From JAEUMW01 sp039807745 (GTDB taxonomy: Bacteria > Pseudomonadota > Gammaproteobacteria > Burkholderiales > JAEUMW01): a DNA stretch of 62,390 nucleotides. Where the stretch lies: positions 1 through 62,390 of the forward strand of contig JBDHRV010000003.1 in NCBI GenBank assembly GCA_039807745.1, in the 5' to 3' direction. A program made the translations under genes and the position numbers. Below the pieces are notes generated by a model. That model was not told the DNA's origin and searched no databases. It saw nothing but the letters and a program-made list of their open reading frames with translations. Shown here piece after piece: positions 1 to 6,766 of the stretch (position 1 is its first letter; every line of letters starts with the position of its first letter).

Positions 1-77
1 TTCGGCGGCGAGCCCGACAAGCCGCGCGGCAAGCACTACGTCGAGCCACGAGGCTATGCCGCGCCACCCGGCACTGG
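1..77. repeat. Left copy of 77-bp terminal direct repeat (circular closure)
   Basis: Bases 1-77 are identical to bases 62314-62390. A gene runs without interruption from the right end into position 78 and onward, so the repeat is the overlap of a circular or circularly permuted molecule. A 77-base exact overlap also equals a common assembler k-mer size, so it need not be a biological terminal repeat. Confidence 0.95.
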
Positions 78-243
78 GCCGACTGGCGAGACGTGCGGAA
101 CGTGCAAGTGGGCCGTGAACTACACGCGCTTTGCGAAGTGCCGCCATCCGCTGCGCAAATTCAAAAACACGCACGGCAAGGCGACGGATATTCGGATGAG
201 GTCGCCGGCGTGCAGCAAATGGGAAAAGGAACAGCGAGAATGA
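1..243 (+). CDS. Small cysteine-rich protein, C-terminal part (gene crosses the circular join)
   Basis: Open from base 1 to a TGA at 241-243 and continuous with the GTG start at 62263 once the 77-bp repeat is merged, giving a 97-residue protein. It contains a CGTCKW motif, then a Cys near a His, and a final Cys near the C-terminus (PACSKW). This spacing suggests a small zinc-binding fold. It overlaps the next start by ATGA. Function unknown; it is the last gene of the rightward operon that begins at 53.8 kb and continues into the left cluster. Confidence 0.75.
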   Translation, partial: FGGEPDKPRGKHYVEPRGYAAPPGTGPTGETCGTCKWAVNYTRFAKCRHPLRKFKNTHGKATDIRMRSPACSKWEKEQRE

Positions 244-425
244 TCAAGATCAAGATCGAAGGTGCGAACGCCGCAATCGTCGGCAAGCTGATCGCGCAAT
301 CCCTACGTGACAGCGGCCTCAAAGTAAACCACTGGCACGGTGCTACGCCAGCAAGCATTGCTGGCTGTAGACGCGATGCAGCTCGCGAGGGCGCCGACAT
401 CAGCATCGTTTCGATGTCGAGGTAA
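240..425 (+). CDS. Hypothetical protein, 61 aa
   Basis: The ATG at 240 overlaps the upstream TGA (ATGA), which favours this start over an earlier in-frame ATG at 93 that lies inside the preceding gene. The protein begins MIKIKIEG and has a short alpha/beta pattern without a recognisable motif. Likely translationally coupled to its neighbour. Function unknown. Confidence 0.6.
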   Translation: MIKIKIEGANAAIVGKLIAQSLRDSGLKVNHWHGATPASIAGCRRDAAREGADISIVSMSR

Positions 426-428
426 GTG

Positions 429-629
429 ATGAGTAGCCCTAGGGATGTGCGGAGTATGAGCAACCCCAACGATCCGGCGTATCCGACAGACCGCCGCATC
501 AGCGAAAACTACATGGATTTGGGCGGGTATGGCCGCCGCCGAGAAGTCATATTGAACCAAGGCGGCATGACCATCCGCCAGCGATTCGTGATGGCGGCGA
601 TGCAGGGGCTGTGCGCGAACAAAGATTAG
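429..629 (+). CDS. Small phage protein with a GMTIRQRF-type segment, 66 aa
   Basis: Starts at ATG 429, with a GTG at 426 as alternative. The C-terminal half contains GGMTIRQRFVMAAMQGLC, which resembles the GMTLRdyfA..AMqG segment found in many small phage proteins of unknown function. The four bases after the previous stop leave no room for its own promoter, so it is probably coupled to the upstream gene. Confidence 0.6.
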   Translation: MSSPRDVRSMSNPNDPAYPTDRRISENYMDLGGYGRRREVILNQGGMTIRQRFVMAAMQGLCANKD

Positions 630-662
630 GGAATTACACACTTAACTCCACCAAGGTGATTT

Positions 663-935
663 ATGTGCAATTACCAAGGCTATGAATTCGGCGCGTCCTA
701 CCCGGATTCGGTGTGCATCGACGGCAGGTTGTTCGATGCCGATCACTGCGACGACAAGGGCAACCTCTACGACAACGAGGAAGACATCCCATGCCCGATG
801 TGTCGGCGAGAGGACGCAATTCGCTGGCACGCCAGCAGGGGCATGATCGGGACGTACAAGGAGCGCATGAAGTCAGCGCGCTTGCTCGTGGCTGATATTC
901 ACCACAACCGGAAAACAGGGAATTTCCCGCTATGA
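663..935 (+). CDS. Hypothetical acidic protein with CPMC motif, 90 aa
   Basis: Preceded by an AAGGTGA ribosome-binding site about 6 bases before the ATG. The middle of the protein is rich in Asp/Glu (residues 21-41) and is followed by CPMCRRED, a possible half zinc knuckle. It ends in a TGA that overlaps the next ATG. Function unknown. Confidence 0.65.
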   Translation: MCNYQGYEFGASYPDSVCIDGRLFDADHCDDKGNLYDNEEDIPCPMCRREDAIRWHASRGMIGTYKERMKSARLLVADIHHNRKTGNFPL

Positions 936-1282
936 GCGATTGCAGTCACACCATCTCCAGAGAGGAAGCGCAGCGTCTGCTGGCCGCTGCGGATGCGGCC
1001 AAGGCCGCACGCGCCGAGGCAATGCCGACTGAGCAGGATGCCCTGCGCCTGATGACCGACGCCTACAGGCGGCTCCATGAGCTGGGTTGGCGCGAGGCCA
1101 TGTACTGCCCGAAGGACGGCACCCCGTTCCAAGTGATCGAGGCTGGCTCATCCGGCATCCATGATTGCCACTACCACGGCGAATGGCCGAATGGCTGGTG
1201 GATCGCCAGTGCCGGTGATCTATGGCCTTCACATCCCGTCTTGTGGCGCCCAATACCTGACGACGGCAAGCATGGGAGTTAA
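932..1282 (+). CDS. Hypothetical protein, 116 aa
   Basis: ATGA overlap with the preceding gene fixes the start. The N-terminal half is a predicted Ala-rich helix (about residues 10-50). The C-terminal half is rich in Trp, Gly and Pro (HGEWPNGWWIASAGDLWPSHPVLWRP), similar in style to phage proteins with DUF551-like ends. No catalytic motif seen. Confidence 0.6.
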   Translation: MSDCSHTISREEAQRLLAAADAAKAARAEAMPTEQDALRLMTDAYRRLHELGWREAMYCPKDGTPFQVIEAGSSGIHDCHYHGEWPNGWWIASAGDLWPSHPVLWRPIPDDGKHGS

Positions 1283-1394
1283 AGACATAAATCCCAAAGA
1301 TTATGCGCTGGCCGCTGACTGCATTGCCGTCGATGCCGCAAAAATCGCCGACGCCGCGCTGGCCGAGGAAGCAAGGACGAGGAGCAAGGCATGA
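1272..1394 (+). CDS. Short hypothetical protein, 40 aa
   Basis: The ATG at 1272 lies within the last codons of the preceding gene, and the TGA at 1392-1394 overlaps the next ATG at 1391. The peptide MGVKDINPKDYALAADCIA... continues as an Ala-rich amphipathic helix. The double overlap supports it as a coupled small gene, although its length makes the call tentative. Confidence 0.45.
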   Translation: MGVKDINPKDYALAADCIAVDAAKIADAALAEEARTRSKA

Positions 1395-1864
1395 GCTGCG
1401 CGGCTGACATCAGTTCATGCGGCCAGTACCGCTATACATTGCGCCGTAACCTGCCAAGCGCAAACAAAGAACTAAAACAAATTCTATGGGTAATGCTCAA
1501 TCCAAGCACAGCCGACGCCACGAACGATGACCCGACCATCCGTCGCTGCGTTGGATTCAGCACGGCCTGGGGTTTTGCTGAAATGGTAGTCGTGAACCTG
1601 TACGCATATCGCGCCACCGATCCGAAAGCGCTGTGGAGTATTCCGGACCCGGTTGGCCCGGACAACGACGACTACATCCGCGAGTACGCAATGTGCAGCG
1701 ACATGACCCTGTGCGCGTGGGGGAAGGCTGGCCCCGATAGAGACCGGGCATTGCATGTGCGCGGCTTGATTCCAAATGCGCACTACCTGCGAATGAACAA
1801 GACCGGCCATCCTGGCCACCCACTCTATCTACCGAAAGGACTCGTGCCGAAGGAGTGGTCATGA
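1391..1864 (+). CDS. DUF1643 family protein, 157 aa
   Basis: The sequence has the family pattern: WVMLNPSTADATNDDPTIRRC near residues 33-53, GFAEMVVVNLYAYRATDPKAL, and a C-terminal CAWG...L..N..YLRMNKTGHPGHPLYL. Length is normal for DUF1643, a family common in phages and of unproven biochemical function. Start ATG 1391 overlaps the previous stop; the stop overlaps the next ATG. GC is locally lower than in the virion region, suggesting an accessory acquisition. Confidence 0.85.
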   Translation: MSCAADISSCGQYRYTLRRNLPSANKELKQILWVMLNPSTADATNDDPTIRRCVGFSTAWGFAEMVVVNLYAYRATDPKALWSIPDPVGPDNDDYIREYAMCSDMTLCAWGKAGPDRDRALHVRGLIPNAHYLRMNKTGHPGHPLYLPKGLVPKEWS

Positions 1865-2178
1865 GCACTTGGATACCAATATCAGAGCACTTACCGACGC
1901 GCGAGGATGCGGACGAGCGCGGCGAGGTTGTGTGGAGGTGGGCGGATGGGACCACATGCACCGGACGCTTCGAAGATAGCGGGGACGAGGACGATCCGGC
2001 CGTCGCATGGCTGCCCCTCCCCCGTTACACGCCGCCGAAGCCGGGGCCGACGGATGAAGAATTAGATGCGCTGCTCAATCAACTTGCGAGCGCGCACGGC
2101 ACATCCTATCCACGGCGCATCGCGCGCGACTGGTTCGCCGAGGTGACGGCGCGGATTGAGAAGGAGAAGGCGAAATGA
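1861..2178 (+). CDS. DUF551-like protein, 105 aa
   Basis: Begins MSTWIPISEHLPTRED, the typical opening of the short DUF551 family (W-I-P-x-S-E-x-L-P), and has the later AVAWLPLPRYTPPKP segment also seen in that family. Start chosen at ATG 1861 because it overlaps the upstream TGA; an in-frame ATG at 1855 is less likely. The C-terminal third is helical. Function unknown. Confidence 0.7.
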   Translation: MSTWIPISEHLPTREDADERGEVVWRWADGTTCTGRFEDSGDEDDPAVAWLPLPRYTPPKPGPTDEELDALLNQLASAHGTSYPRRIARDWFAEVTARIEKEKAK

Positions 2179-2351
2179 GCTTCTGCATGCATACCGGCAA
2201 CATAACCTGTCCAAACTGCGCGCCACAGCGTGGGGAGTATCACTATTGGCCGTATGAGGCGCGCACAGTCGGTGCGCTGCCGGTGCCGCAACTCACCGAG
2301 GCCGACGTGCGCCGCATCGTGCGCGACGAGCTGGCGAAGGAGAGAGGGTGA
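2175..2351 (+). CDS. Small cysteine-containing protein, 58 aa
   Basis: An ATG at 2175 overlaps the previous TGA, and the frame stays open to TGA 2349-2351. The peptide has C-x9-C-P-N-C near its N-terminus, a possible metal site, and a C-terminal helix DVRRIVRDELAKER. The chain of four-base overlaps on both sides supports it. Confidence 0.55.
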   Translation: MSFCMHTGNITCPNCAPQRGEYHYWPYEARTVGALPVPQLTEADVRRIVRDELAKERG

Positions 2352-2590
2352 TGGTCGCCACAGTACGACGCATCGCACGCCGTCCTTGGTCGATCACCGC
2401 ACAGAACGGGGACCACTTCGAGTTGAAGATCGGCAAGGACTACGAGACCACGCTCGAGCCCTACGACGACGGCTGCATCATCGTGTTTTCGCGCTACTGG
2501 CTGCGCGTGCCGCTGGACCGCTTTGAACTCGACGAGCCGCCACAGGTGATCCCGCGCTGGTGGCAACGACTGAGGGAGTGTCTGCCATGA
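2351..2590 (+). CDS. Hypothetical protein, 79 aa
   Basis: Starts at ATG 2351, or at GTG 2348 one codon earlier. Mixed beta-strand pattern with aromatic residues (YWLRVPLDRFEL, RWWQRL). No recognised domain. Its TGA overlaps the next ATG at 2587. Confidence 0.55.
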   Translation: MVATVRRIARRPWSITAQNGDHFELKIGKDYETTLEPYDDGCIIVFSRYWLRVPLDRFELDEPPQVIPRWWQRLRECLP

Positions 2591-2823
2591 CCTCCCACTT
2601 CCGCGCCCCGACGAGCGAGATGCCGACATGGGTACGCCTGCGACACGACCTTCGCCACCTTGTGCTTCTCGGTGACTACAGCGCAGAGGAAATGCTCGAT
2701 GTTCGCGAAGCCGAAGCCCTGCTCGAAGTGCTGCTCGACATCTGCCCGAATGCCTACGCGCTAGCGCACAATTTCCTGTTGGAACGGCAGAAGGCCGAGC
2801 ACATGAAGGGAGGAGGGAGTTGA
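2587..2823 (+). CDS. Hypothetical helical protein, 78 aa
   Basis: ATG 2587 forms an ATGA overlap with the upstream stop and is preferred to an earlier in-frame ATG at 2560. The sequence is mostly helical, with Leu-rich segments (LRHDLRHLVLL, EALLEVLLDIC). Function unknown. Confidence 0.55.
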   Translation: MTSHFRAPTSEMPTWVRLRHDLRHLVLLGDYSAEEMLDVREAEALLEVLLDICPNAYALAHNFLLERQKAEHMKGGGS

Positions 2824-3284
2824 GCACGCTGCCCTACGAAACCGCCACAAGCGGTGACCGCGCCTTGGTCGAAGTTCAGCGCACGCTGGCGAAGTTCGGC
2901 TGCCAGAGTTTCGGCACGATGATCGACGCCGAGCGCGGCGTGACGATTGTGCAGTTCAAGTGGCGCGAGCGGCAGATCAGTCTGGAAGCGAGCTGGAAGG
3001 GGTATGCGGCGGCTTGGCAGAAAGCTCATCCGTGGTCAACGTACCGCAGTCATAATCGAGCCGCCTACGACAAGAAGGCGCTGGACATAGGCCGGACTGC
3101 CGTGTGCTCGGTCCTGCGCGACTGGGTGAAGGGCCAGGTGACAGCCATTGAATGCGGAGTGATGTCGTTCGATGCAGCGTTCATGCCGCACATGCTGCTG
3201 CCGACGGGCGAGCGCCTGATCGACCGCGCGCAGGCCATGCTTCCGGCGCCGGAGAAACCAAAGGTCGTGGAGTTCAAGCCGTGA
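2820..3284 (+). CDS. Phage hypothetical protein, 154 aa
   Basis: A TTG start at 2820 (TTGA overlap) follows the strong GGAGGGAG at 2811-2818. The protein begins LPYETATSG.RAL.EVQR.L..FGC and has an alternating beta pattern through FKWRERQISLEAS. Proteins with this opening recur in phages of high-GC proteobacteria near replication or recombination genes, but no activity is known to me. Confidence 0.65.
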   Translation: MSTLPYETATSGDRALVEVQRTLAKFGCQSFGTMIDAERGVTIVQFKWRERQISLEASWKGYAAAWQKAHPWSTYRSHNRAAYDKKALDIGRTAVCSVLRDWVKGQVTAIECGVMSFDAAFMPHMLLPTGERLIDRAQAMLPAPEKPKVVEFKP

Positions 3285-3529
3285 CCACCTGCCCGCACTG
3301 TTCGGCAGAGTTTGAGCCACGCCGGGCCGATCAGGTCTACTGCAGTCCGAAATGCCGCATCGAGCACTACCACGCCACCCGAGGCGACGGAGCGCTACGT
3401 GGCGCGATTACAGCCGTTCGCAGGCTGAAAGGCGGGGCAGTATCGGTTACGACTCGTATGCCGCCAGAATCGGCGCAGAACGCGTTTCGGCTGATTCCCG
3501 GACAGACTGTCGAGGTGGTGGGATCGTGA
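3281..3529 (+). CDS. Small zinc-ribbon protein, 82 aa
   Basis: GTG start at 3281 overlapping the previous TGA. Residues 4-23 carry CPHC-x14-C-x3-C (TTCPHCSAEFEP...VYCSPKCR) followed by a His, the classical pattern of a treble-clef or zinc-ribbon knuckle. The rest is a short basic and beta-rich tail. Probably nucleic-acid or protein binding by analogy. Confidence 0.7.
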   Translation: MTTCPHCSAEFEPRRADQVYCSPKCRIEHYHATRGDGALRGAITAVRRLKGGAVSVTTRMPPESAQNAFRLIPGQTVEVVGS

Positions 3530-3885
3530 TGACGCTCACCCTGGCCGAAGCGGCCGAGATCGCGAAGTGCCACCCGGACACGCTGGCCGATCTGGCCCGT
3601 GCTGGCGAGGCACCGGGTACGAAAATTGGCCGATCGTGGGTATTCTCCGAGCGCCTGCTCGTCGAATGGATCGAAAAACGATGCCTCTCTACCGCCGAGA
3701 GGGCTCCCCGCACTGGTGGGTCCGGTTCTCCGTCGCTGGCCGCAAGGTTAGGAAGTCTGCGGGCACGGCGGATCGCGCGCTCGCGGAAGCGTTCGAGCGG
3801 CGCGAGTACGAGCGAGTGTTCCGGCTCCGCAAGCTCGGCGAACGTGGTGCCCATACGTTCGGCGAGGCATCCGCCCGCTGGTTAG
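3529..3885 (+). CDS. Excisionase-like MerR-type HTH protein, 118 aa
   Basis: The N-terminal 55 residues (LTLAEAAEIAKCHPDTLADLARAGEAPG.KIGR.WVFSERLLVEWI) form the winged HTH found in phage excisionases and other MerR-like proteins. Start ATG 3529; GTG 3526 is possible. The coding frame continues about 205 bp into the integrase gene in another frame, encoding a Ser/Arg/Gly-rich tail. Its position directly before int argues for Xis, the directionality factor that binds attP arms. It could also be a general transcription regulator. Confidence 0.75.
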   Translation: MTLTLAEAAEIAKCHPDTLADLARAGEAPGTKIGRSWVFSERLLVEWIEKRCLSTAERAPRTGGSGSPSLAARLGSLRARRIARSRKRSSGASTSECSGSASSANVVPIRSARHPPAG

Positions 3886-4790
3886 ACGAGACGCGCAAGC
3901 GCAGCCTCGCCAAAGACGAGGCGATCCTCGCCTGGTTCGATGAGCACCTGCGCAATGAGCCGCTGGACGGGATTGATCGCGACGCGATTGACGAGCTGCG
4001 CGGGCTGCTCGCGGATGAAGGGCGCGCGCTCGCAACAGTCGATCGCTACATGGCCTTGCTACGCGCGATCCTGCGCAAAGCGCATCGCGAGTGGCGTTGG
4101 CTCGACGCCTTGCCCGCCGTGCCGATGCATCGCCCGGAGTTGACGGAGCCGCGCTTTCTCACGCGAGAAGAGTTCGCCCTGCTGCGCGCAGAGCTGCCGC
4201 CGCACTTGCAACTCGCGGCTGATGTGGCCGTGCGCACCGGGCTGCGCATGCGCTCGATGCTGGCGCTCACCTGGGATCGCGTGGATCTGAAAGCTCGGCG
4301 CGCGTGGGTGCCGGGCGCGCAGATGAAGGCCGGCCGCAGCCACGGCATACCGCTGTCGCGTGAGGTGTGCCGGATTCTCAAGCGCGCGCGCGGCGAGAAC
4401 CCGCACGTATTCACTTTCGAGGGCGCGGCAATCGGTGACTGCAATACAGCCGCGTTCAAGAAGGCAATAGAGCGAGCCGGGATCGGGCCACTGCGCTGGC
4501 ACGACCTGCGTCACACGTGGGCGTCGTGGGCCGTGCAGAGCGGGGTCACGCTGCAGGAGCTGATGGAACTCGGCGGGTGGAAGAGCTACGCGATGGTGCT
4601 GAGATACGCACACCTAGCCCCGGATCACTTGGCTGCGGCCGCTGAAAAAGTGCGCGCTCGGGTACAAACCGGGCACAGCGGAAAACGAGCGAAGCGCGTA
4701 AGTGCCGGAAAACATGGTGGAAAGGGAGGGACTCGAACCCTCGACCCCGGCATTATGAGTGCGGCACGGCTAAGAAAATCAGCAGCTTAG
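3681..4790 (+). CDS. int: Tyrosine recombinase integrase, 369 aa
   Basis: Integrates the circular phage genome at a tRNA gene. From ATG 3681: a beta-rich arm-binding N-terminus (LYRREGSPHWWVRF), a SAM-like core-binding domain (about 55-150) and a catalytic domain with R189 (TGLRMRS), K216, H274-x2-R277 (HDLRH), W300 (GGW) and nucleophile Y309 (LRYAHLAP). ATG 3666 is an alternative start. The last about 24 residues (GGKGGTRTLDPG...) are encoded by the attP tRNA-like core itself, so the protein C-terminus would change after integration. All catalytic residues are present. Confidence 0.95.
   Translation: MPLYRREGSPHWWVRFSVAGRKVRKSAGTADRALAEAFERREYERVFRLRKLGERGAHTFGEASARWLDETRKRSLAKDEAILAWFDEHLRNEPLDGIDRDAIDELRGLLADEGRALATVDRYMALLRAILRKAHREWRWLDALPAVPMHRPELTEPRFLTREEFALLRAELPPHLQLAADVAVRTGLRMRSMLALTWDRVDLKARRAWVPGAQMKAGRSHGIPLSREVCRILKRARGENPHVFTFEGAAIGDCNTAAFKKAIERAGIGPLRWHDLRHTWASWAVQSGVTLQELMELGGWKSYAMVLRYAHLAPDHLAAAAEKVRARVQTGHSGKRAKRVSAGKHGGKGGTRTLDPGIMSAARLRKSAA
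4661..4678. repeat. Putative integrase arm-site repeat, left copy
   Basis: GGTACAAACCGGGCACAG, matching the copy at 4834-4851 in 17 of 18 positions. The pair brackets the attP core at 4715-4762, the expected geometry for arm-type integrase or Xis sites. This copy lies inside the integrase coding sequence. Confidence 0.55.
4715..4762 (-). other. attP: attP core: 3' part of a tRNA with CAT anticodon
   Basis: Read on the minus strand, this gives ACTCATAATGCC (anticodon loop CTCATAA with CAT), a variable region, the T-arm GGGTTCGAGTCCC, the 3' acceptor strand and an encoded CCA. The 5' half of the tRNA is absent. Upstream of position 4762 the anticodon stem loses pairing (C28 against C42), which marks the likely edge of identity with the host gene. 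This is the expected structure for integration into a host tRNA-Met or tRNA-Ile2 (CAT) gene. Confidence 0.85.
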
Positions 4791-4833
4791 AAGCCGATAT
4801 CGGGGCACATTCGGCCATTTTCGGGGGTAGCGG

Positions 4834-4851
4834 GGTACAAACGGGGCACAG
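4834..4851. repeat. Putative integrase arm-site repeat, right copy
   Basis: GGTACAAACGGGGCACAG, in the 67-bp convergent gap between int and the Rz1 gene. A partial copy (CGGGGCACA) at 4801-4809 may be a third half site. No clear rho-independent terminator is visible in this gap. Confidence 0.55.
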
Positions 4852-4857
4852 TGATTT

Positions 4858-5103
4858 CTATCGAGCGCACTCAGTAACCTGTTTCTCGTATTCGAGGATC
4901 GCGCGGTGCTGCGCCTCGATCACGTCCTGAGCCGTGGACCCGTCAGGCAGCGTGACGGCGCGCAGTCGTTTGCAGGCGGCGGGCAGCGGCACGTGGACCG
5001 GCACCTCAACGATTTTCGTCGAGGGCACTACCGCCCGGCCGGCGCAGCCCGTCAAGGAACAGATCAGGTAGAGGCTGGCGCAGGCAATCGAAGCGCGTGT
5101 CAT
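4858..5103 (-). CDS. Rz1: Rz1-like outer-membrane spanin lipoprotein, 81 aa
   Basis: Starts within the Rz gene in a different reading frame, the classical overlapping spanin arrangement. The N-terminus MTRASIACASLYLICSLTGCAG has a lipobox (LTGC) and would be cleaved and acylated at Cys20. The mature protein is Pro/Val-rich (VPVHVPLPAACKRL) and then helical. With the i-spanin it would fuse inner and outer membranes at the last step of lysis. The start was chosen at the lipoprotein signal, not the longer upstream extension. Confidence 0.85.
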   Translation of the reverse strand: MTRASIACASLYLICSLTGCAGRAVVPSTKIVEVPVHVPLPAACKRLRAVTLPDGSTAQDVIEAQHRAILEYEKQVTECAR

Positions 5104-5449
5104 TGACGGACTCCCGGATCTGGGCGAACTGCGGCGCGACGAGCCGGGCCACAGCAGCCGGTATCGCATCGACCGCGGCGGTGATCGACTGGTCGCGCGC
5201 GCGCAGCGCCTCGGCAGCCGCCTGCTGGCGGGCAGCCGCTTCGCGCTCGATCGCGGCGGACTGGTTCGCCAGCTCGGCGCGGAAGTCCGCGAGCTGCGCG
5301 CGCGCTTCGGCGACGTCGCCGCGCATGATCGCGCGCGTCGCCCAGGTCGCCGTCCCGGCGCCGGCGAGGAACGCGACGCCGGCGAGAATCAGGCACGGGC
5401 CTCGAAACGCTTTGAGCCAGGTCAGCGAGTTGGCGAGCCAGCCGATCAC
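5006..5449 (-). CDS. Rz: Rz-like inner-membrane spanin, 147 aa
   Basis: One N-terminal membrane segment (about residues 18-38, PCLILAGVAFLAGAGTATWA) followed by a long Ala/Arg/Glu coiled coil (about 45-110), the standard i-spanin layout. Rz1 begins inside its 3' end. Overlaps the upstream gene by ATGA. Acts in the periplasm with Rz1. Confidence 0.85.
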   Translation of the reverse strand: MIGWLANSLTWLKAFRGPCLILAGVAFLAGAGTATWATRAIMRGDVAEARAQLADFRAELANQSAAIEREAAARQQAAAEALRARDQSITAAVDAIPAAVARLVAPQFAQIRESVNDTRFDCLRQPLPDLFLDGLRRPGGSALDENR

Positions 5450-5919
5450 GTGGGCGCCTCTAAGGCCTCAAGCTCCGCCCTCAACTCAGCGATGCGTCGC
5501 CGGCGCCGCTCCTCTGCTTCGCGTGCGCGGGTGGCGCGAATCTCGATGAGCCATGCCTCCTGCAGATCGGGGTCCAGCGGCTCGCCGTTGAGCTCGCCGC
5601 CGCCATCCCAGATGAACTGGTTCAGCGGGAAGTGCGCGCGGCAGCCAACACAGAACGTGCCGGAGTAGAAGCGGGGATTGCGCGCATAGGTCTCGGCGAT
5701 CGCCAAACCCATATAAGTCTCCGCGCCGCACCCGATCTGGCGATCCGTCTCGCTCGGATAGGCATGGATGTAGGAGCGCCGCAGCGGCTTCACGAATCCC
5801 TTCGCACGTTCCTCTGGGCTGAGAACGACATAGCCCACTTGCTGGCCATCGGGCCTCAGTACTATGTGGCTGCCGTCCTCTGGCACCGGACTCCCGTCGG
5901 TCAACTCGCGGGCGCTCAT
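5446..5919 (-). CDS. Hypothetical phage protein with CxGC and CVGC motifs, 157 aa
   Basis: Starts at ATG 5919, which overlaps the stop of the deformylase gene. Contains IGCGAETYMG, FCVGCRAHFPLNQFIWDG, and a highly charged C-terminal helix (REAEERRRRRIAELRAELEALE). The FCVGC...FPL pattern recurs in phage proteins of unknown role. Sits between deformylase and spanins; no lysis function is evident from sequence. Confidence 0.7.
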   Translation of the reverse strand: MSARELTDGSPVPEDGSHIVLRPDGQQVGYVVLSPEERAKGFVKPLRRSYIHAYPSETDRQIGCGAETYMGLAIAETYARNPRFYSGTFCVGCRAHFPLNQFIWDGGGELNGEPLDPDLQEAWLIEIRATRAREAEERRRRRIAELRAELEALEAPT

Positions 5920-6386
5920 CAGGCGACCGCCTTCTCGAGCAGGTCGATGAACAGGCGCCCGTCGAGATGGTCGATCTCGTGCTGGATCACCGCAGCCAGC
6001 AGGCCCGTGGCCTTCATGCGCTTCCACGTCCCATCGAGATCCCGGTAATCCACGACGATCCGCTTCGCGCGGGTCGTGTAGGCAACCGTTCGGCCTTCGT
6101 TGACCGACAGACAGCCGTCGCGCACGCGCTGCGTGTCGTCGGCCTGCACGATCCGCGGATTGACCATCACGTGCGGGTCGATCTGCGAGGGGCTCACGTC
6201 GACCACAATGAGGCAGCGCGGATCGCCCACCTGCACGGCCGCGAGGCCGATGCCGCGCGCGGCGTACATCGTCGCGAGCATGTTCTCGGCGAGCTCGCGC
6301 AGCGGTGCGCCGAACTCTGCCATCTGGCGGGAGACGCTGCGCAGCAACGGATGAGGGTGCTGCAGGATGTCCAGCACGCGACCCAT
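5919..6386 (-). CDS. def: Phage peptide deformylase, 155 aa
   Basis: Removes the N-formyl group from nascent proteins. All three family motifs are present: GIGLAAVQ (45-52), DGCLS (90-94, Cys92 metal ligand; Asp replaces the usual Glu) and HEIDH (136-140, both His ligands and catalytic Glu). Length is close to that of bacterial Def, with a short C-terminus as in other phage versions. Encoded in the lysis region after two Fn3-like genes and coupled to its downstream neighbour by ATGA. Confidence 0.93.
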   Translation of the reverse strand: MGRVLDILQHPHPLLRSVSRQMAEFGAPLRELAENMLATMYAARGIGLAAVQVGDPRCLIVVDVSPSQIDPHVMVNPRIVQADDTQRVRDGCLSVNEGRTVAYTTRAKRIVVDYRDLDGTWKRMKATGLLAAVIQHEIDHLDGRLFIDLLEKAVA

Positions 6387-6691
6387 CAGAGGATGCGCGC
6401 GCTCACCACCGGCGCCTCGAGCGGCGTGTCATCGGCGATGACGACCACCGCCGAGCCTGGCGCGCTGACCTCGCCGTTCGACGAGCGGGCGCGCAACTCG
6501 AACTGGTAGAGGCCGGGGTCGCTCACGTCGATGTCGATCGAGGTGGCCTCGGCAGCCGGCTCGGCGATGTCGGTGAAGTCCGGCGCGCCTTCGACGCGCA
6601 TGCTGAGCACGTAGCCGACGAGATCCCCAGCGGCGGCCGGCCGGCCGCTGGTGTGCTTCGTCGGTGCTTCCCATTCAACTCGGATCGTCAT
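6386..6691 (-). CDS. Small fibronectin type III-like protein, 101 aa
   Basis: Single beta-sandwich pattern: VEWEAPTKHTSG opening, GYVLSMRVEG, a central YQFELRARSSNGEVSAPGSAVVV that matches the Fn3 Y-x-(V/F)-x-A-x-N core. No signal peptide. Its stop overlaps the deformylase start. The role is unknown; it may be a virion or secreted decoration related to the neighbouring 186-aa protein. Confidence 0.7.
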   Translation of the reverse strand: MTIRVEWEAPTKHTSGRPAAAGDLVGYVLSMRVEGAPDFTDIAEPAAEATSIDIDVSDPGLYQFELRARSSNGEVSAPGSAVVVIADDTPLEAPVVSARIL

Positions 6692-6766
6692 AGTGAGCCC
6701 TCACGTTGCGGGGCGCCTCGAGGACGCGCCCGATGAAAATTTCGACCAGCCACCACCACAGCGCCT

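Noticed and set aside
1..77. Biological terminal repeat as in T7-like phages
   Set aside because: The exact 77-base length and the open gene across the join are better explained by assembly overlap of a circular molecule.
4715..4762. Complete phage tRNA gene
   Set aside because: Only the 3' half from the anticodon loop is present; no D-arm or 5' acceptor strand. It is the attP core.
4791..4857. Rho-independent terminator between the convergent int and Rz1 genes
   Set aside because: Only a short CCGATATCGG palindrome is present and there is no T-run.
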